DNA of 25,009 nt, from the NCBI GenBank assembly GCA_900545995.1, contig URBM01000012.1:1-25009 (forward strand). The letters run 5' to 3'. Below the pieces are notes generated by a model that ran no database searches, was not told where the DNA came from, and worked only from the letters and a program-made list of their open reading frames with translations. Below, piece after piece: positions 22,063 to 25,009 of the stretch. Made by a program: the position numbers and the translations under genes. The stretch comes from an uncultured Collinsella sp. Lineage in GTDB: Bacteria; Actinomycetota; Coriobacteriia; Coriobacteriales; Coriobacteriaceae. Numbering within the stretch: the stretch's first letter is position 1; every line of letters begins with the position of its first letter.

Positions 22063-25009
22063 CTAGCGCTTACGGATACCCCAGACCAGGGCTCCGACGC
22101 CGGCCATGGCGATGACAAATGCCATAAGTAGAGCGGCAGCCTGCTGGTCGCCTGTGGTGGGCAGGAAACCCTTGACCGTCTTGACGATGTTCGTCACGGT
22201 CTTAGGCGTGCCGGGATCGAGCGTCGGCACGGGCGTCTCGGGCTTCTTGTACGTGTTGTTGAACACGATACCCTCGACGCTCTTGTCGCCCTTGGTAAAG
22301 GCGACGTTCGCCTTGAGGTTGCCCTCGCCGTCATCGACCACGTTGACGGTCACGGTAAAGACGGACTTGTCGTAGGTCATACCGACCTCGTCGCCCTTGA
22401 CCTCGCTGATGGTGTAGGCGTGCGTACCGGGCTCGTCGTACTCAAACTTGTCAAAGTTGATCTTGCCGTCGGCATCGTTGGTAACCGTAGACTCGATGTC
22501 CTCGCCAACGAGCTTAAAGCTAAACTCGTCCTTCTTGAGTTCGCGTCCCTCGAGCACCTTGATAGCGCCGATGGAAACCTGCGTAGGCATGGCGTGATAC
22601 TTGTTGGTAAAGCCAGCCGACTCGGTGGTTCCCTCGAGCTTGTGCGTCGCGGTCAGCGTGCCGTCGCCGTTGTCGGAGACGGTGGTCACGACGGTGTAGG
22701 TCGTGCCGTCATAGGTGACGCCCTTGTACAGGCCGAGCGCGTTGGGGCAAGCCTCGCGCAGCGTGTACGTGTGCGTGCCGGGTGCCTCGTAGCGAATCGG
22801 GCTCAGCGTCACGGTGCCGTTAGCGTCGTTGGTGCCGTTAGCGACAACCACGTCGTCCTCGAGCAGCTCAAACGTGAACTCACCTGCTGCAAGGTCGCGT
22901 CCAGTCAGGCGCTTGACTGTCTTGACCTGATCGGTCACGGACGAATCGGTAGGTGCCACGCCGTAGGTGTTGGTAAACGTGAAGGCAGCACCGTCGTCGC
23001 CTTCGCGCTTGACGCTCAGATGCCCGGCACCGTCGTCAGACACGGTGTAGGAAACCTTGCGCGTGGCGTTGGTGTCATTGGTCACGCCAGGGGCACTACC
23101 GGACTCGGTCACCGTGTAAGTAAAGGTGTGCGAGCGCGGAGCGGTGGGGGCTGCGGGCTCGGGCTCGTCGCTGGGCTCGTCGGCGTTGGCATCGGTGTCG
23201 GCCTCTTCAGCCTCTGCCTCGTCGGCCTCTGCCTCGTCGGCCTCGACCTCGTCAGCTTCGTCTGCCTCGGCCCTATCGGTTGCATCGTCCGTCACGCCCA
23301 GGGCGCGGTTGAGGTCCTCGAGCGTAAAGTGGATCTTGCCAAAGTCCACGTTACCGGCTGCGTCGTTGGTTACGGTCGTGCGCTCGGGCATCGGGGCACC
23401 TGCCTCGTCGGCGGTCACGGTAAAGGTGAACTTACCCGTGATGTCGGCCGGGGTCAGGCCCTCGGCAACCTGGAGCTTCTTAGTACCGGTGAGCGCGGCA
23501 TCCACGGCGTCGGCGCCGTAGACGTTCTCGAACAAGGGCTCGACGCCGCCGTAGTCGACCGTTGCCGTCAGGGTACCGTCACCGTTGTCGACGACGATAA
23601 CCTTAAAGCCAAAGCTCCACGTTGTAGCGGAAACGCCATTCGGCAGCCCGAATAAATCTTCGTAGGCCGTGTAGTTAATGGTCCAGGCAAGCTTACCGTC
23701 CTTATCGGTACGATAAGCAAGCCCAGCAGCCTCAAGATTAGCAAGCATCTTAGTGTCGTAGTGCAGCGTATCAAAGCTCACGTGCCCGCCGATATTGGGC
23801 TTGAGGTTTTCGTATGCCACAAGCTCGCCCTGATAGGCGATGCCGAACCAGAACTCGCCGTCGACCATCGGGCGACCGGTCAGGGTCTTGGTGGCGACAA
23901 CCTGAGCAGCGGTACCACCAGGCGTATTGGTCGTAGCGCTGTAGCTGTTGTGGAACGGGACCAGGGCACTCTCGACCTTGTTCTCACCGCTCTTGTGGAC
24001 CGTCGTATGCGTACCCTCGGGACCGCCGGAGACGGTCGTCGTGGCGGTAAGCGTACCGGCACCGTCATCGGCGACGGCGATCGTCACGGTACGCACGGCG
24101 TCGTCGTAGGTGTAACCGGGCTTGCCGTCATTCTTCTCGGCTACGGTGTACGTGAAGGTCTTGCCAGCGTCAGCCTGCGTAAACTTGACCTCATGGCCAG
24201 CTAGGATGTCGATCAGGCCGACCGTTGCCTCTGCCGTCGCAGGGGACTTGAAGTTGTTGGCTCCGGGCAGCAGGCCAAGCGCGTTGGCCGAGGCCTCGTC
24301 GGCAGGCTTCACGGTAAACGTGAACTGACCCTCGGTCATAGGACGTCCGGAGAGGCTCTTGCTGAGCTTGAGGCCGCCGGCCGCGGTGTAGTTAAGCTCA
24401 GTGCGGTACGTGTTGGTGAAGCGTCCGTTTTCCTTCTTGGTGACATTGGCGGTCAGGTTGCCCTCGCCGTCCTCGGTCACGGTCACTTCGGCGGTTGCGA
24501 CATGCGCGTCATACGTCATGCCGACCGTGCCGCCCGCGTTCTCGCGAATCTCGTACTTATAGGTTCCGGTGGCCGTGTAGCGAATCTTGCCGAACTTGAT
24601 GGCGGCAATGCCGTCCTTCGCATCGTGCTTGCTCACGGTTACGGTTGCGGGATCGGGCAGCGGGGCGCCTTCGGGGGCGGTGATGGTAAAGCTGAACTTG
24701 TCGGAGTCCGTCCAGTCGCGACCGTCGATGGCCTTGCTCAGGTCAAAGTCGAGGTCTGCATCGGTCGGGGTCACGCTGTAGGTGTTCTTGAACTCGGCGG
24801 GCTCGGTGCCCTTCAGGACATGCTCGGCCTTGAGGGTACCGTCGCCGTTATCGGTGATGGTCGTCACGATGGTGAACTTGGCATCACTGTAGGTGACGCC
24901 CTTGCTGGTGGTTCCGCCGTTGACCTCGCGCAGTGTGTAGGGGTGCGTTCCGGCCTTGTCGTACTTCACGGCGCTCATCGTGATCTTGCCATCGGCGGCG
25001 TTCTTGCCG
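22063..25009 (-). CDS. LPTTG-anchored surface protein with pilin isopeptide (FctA-like) repeats, 5' end missing
   Basis: At least 981 residues are in the window, and the frame is open to the right edge, so the start and signal peptide lie outside. About seven divergent repeats of 110-160 residues resemble the Streptococcal pilin isopeptide-linkage domain: a start like K.LTGR.L..GEFTF, a middle like YTLREA or YTVTES, VT.NGDGTLTA strands, and an end like FTNTYG. These carry the Lys, Glu and Asn expected for intramolecular Lys-Asn bonds. The C-terminus has LPTTG (22150-22164), a hydrophobic helix and a KR-type basic tail for sortase anchoring. One repeat holds an acidic insertion. No sortase gene is in the window. 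Probable adhesin or fibre protein; the ligand is unknown. Confidence 0.88.
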   Translation of the reverse strand, partial: GKNAADGKITMSAVKYDKAGTHPYTLREVNGGTTSKGVTYSDAKFTIVTTITDNGDGTLKAEHVLKGTEPAEFKNTYSVTPTDADLDFDLSKAIDGRDWTDSDKFSFTITAPEGAPLPDPATVTVSKHDAKDGIAAIKFGKIRYTATGTYKYEIRENAGGTVGMTYDAHVATAEVTVTEDGEGNLTANVTKKENGRFTNTYRTELNYTAAGGLKLSKSLSGRPMTEGQFTFTVKPADEASANALGLLPGANNFKSPATAEATVGLIDILAGHEVKFTQADAGKTFTYTVAEKNDGKPGYTYDDAVRTVTIAVADDGAGTLTATTTVSGGPEGTHTTVHKSGENKVESALVPFHNSYSATTNTPGGTAAQVVATKTLTGRPMVDGEFWFGIAYQGELVAYENLKPNIGGHVSFDTLHYDTKMLANLEAAGLAYRTDKDGKLAWTINYTAYEDLFGLPNGVSATTWSFGFKVIVVDNGDGTLTATVDYGGVEPLFENVYGADAVDAALTGTKKLQVAEGLTPADITGKFTFTVTADEAGAPMPERTTVTNDAAGNVDFGKIHFTLEDLNRALGVTDDATDRAEADEADEVEADEAEADEAEAEEADTDANADEPSDEPEPAAPTAPRSHTFTYTVTESGSAPGVTNDTNATRKVSYTVSDDGAGHLSVKREGDDGAAFTFTNTYGVAPTDSSVTDQVKTVKRLTGRDLAAGEFTFELLEDDVVVANGTNDANGTVTLSPIRYEAPGTHTYTLREACPNALGLYKGVTYDGTTYTVVTTVSDNGDGTLTATHKLEGTTESAGFTNKYHAMPTQVSIGAIKVLEGRELKKDEFSFKLVGEDIESTVTNDADGKINFDKFEYDEPGTHAYTISEVKGDEVGMTYDKSVFTVTVNVVDDGEGNLKANVAFTKGDKSVEGIVFNNTYKKPETPVPTLDPGTPKTVTNIVKTVKGFLPTTGDQQAAALLMAFVIAMAGVGALVWGIRKR
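23202..23270 (-). repeat. 15-bp tandem repeat encoding an acidic insertion
   Basis: Two identical 15-bp units (23211-23225 and 23226-23240; CCTCTGCCTCGTCGG on the plus strand) are followed by a diverged third (23241-23255) and partial units on both sides. They encode the EADEA-type run inside one pilin-like repeat. Being a multiple of three, a copy-number change would keep the frame. Confidence 0.7.

Overview
The window looks like a chromosomal segment of a high-GC, Gram-positive gut actinobacterium of the class Coriobacteriia, most likely Collinsella or a close relative. This is inferred from the GC-rich coding bias, Shine-Dalgarno-led genes, an LPXTG surface protein built of pilin-type isopeptide domains, and the gene content. 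No rRNA, tRNA, CRISPR array, prophage or transposase gene was seen.

Positions 1-8770 are almost all on the minus strand. A Nramp-type transporter with a non-canonical metal site is translationally coupled to an MgtE-derived protein (PRC-barrel, MgtE-N and CBS domains plus a membrane part without the MgtE pore signature). That pair has a roughly 200-nt structured leader. Then come a NodB-type deacetylase homologue that has lost its metal ligands, a PRC-barrel/YtxH pair, a stand-alone protein resembling the cyanophycin synthetase N-terminal domain, and a CNNM/CorC transporter. Three genes here belong to divalent-cation (Mg2+) families.

Positions 8880-12172 hold a PAQR/haemolysin III protein and a divergent membrane-anchored alpha/beta hydrolase, then a DUF362 ferredoxin-like protein. 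A long palindromic element and a bidirectional terminator lie between the convergent hydrolase and DUF362 genes. Positions 12453-15841 encode a MacB/FtsX-type ABC transporter. Positions 16161-19488 encode an ABC-2 exporter (ATPase and two permeases), divergent from a NarL-type histidine kinase/response regulator pair at 19686-21457 that probably controls it. Positions 22063-25009 are the 3' part of a large LPTTG-anchored surface protein whose start lies outside the window.

The most unusual content is intergenic. (1) Three long palindromic elements (10753-10884, 21518-21671, 21756-21927) have unrelated but self-complementary outer arms around a similar core, all between convergent genes. (2) A REP/BIME-like family occurs as eight copies of a 13-nt loop (consensus GGGGACrkwCTTA) on short stems that change on both sides together. 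Two composite cassettes (about 200-225 bp) and one solo unit sit at the 3' ends of genes and in two cases provide the stop codon. No REP-associated transposase is present in the window, so these would have to be mobilised in trans.
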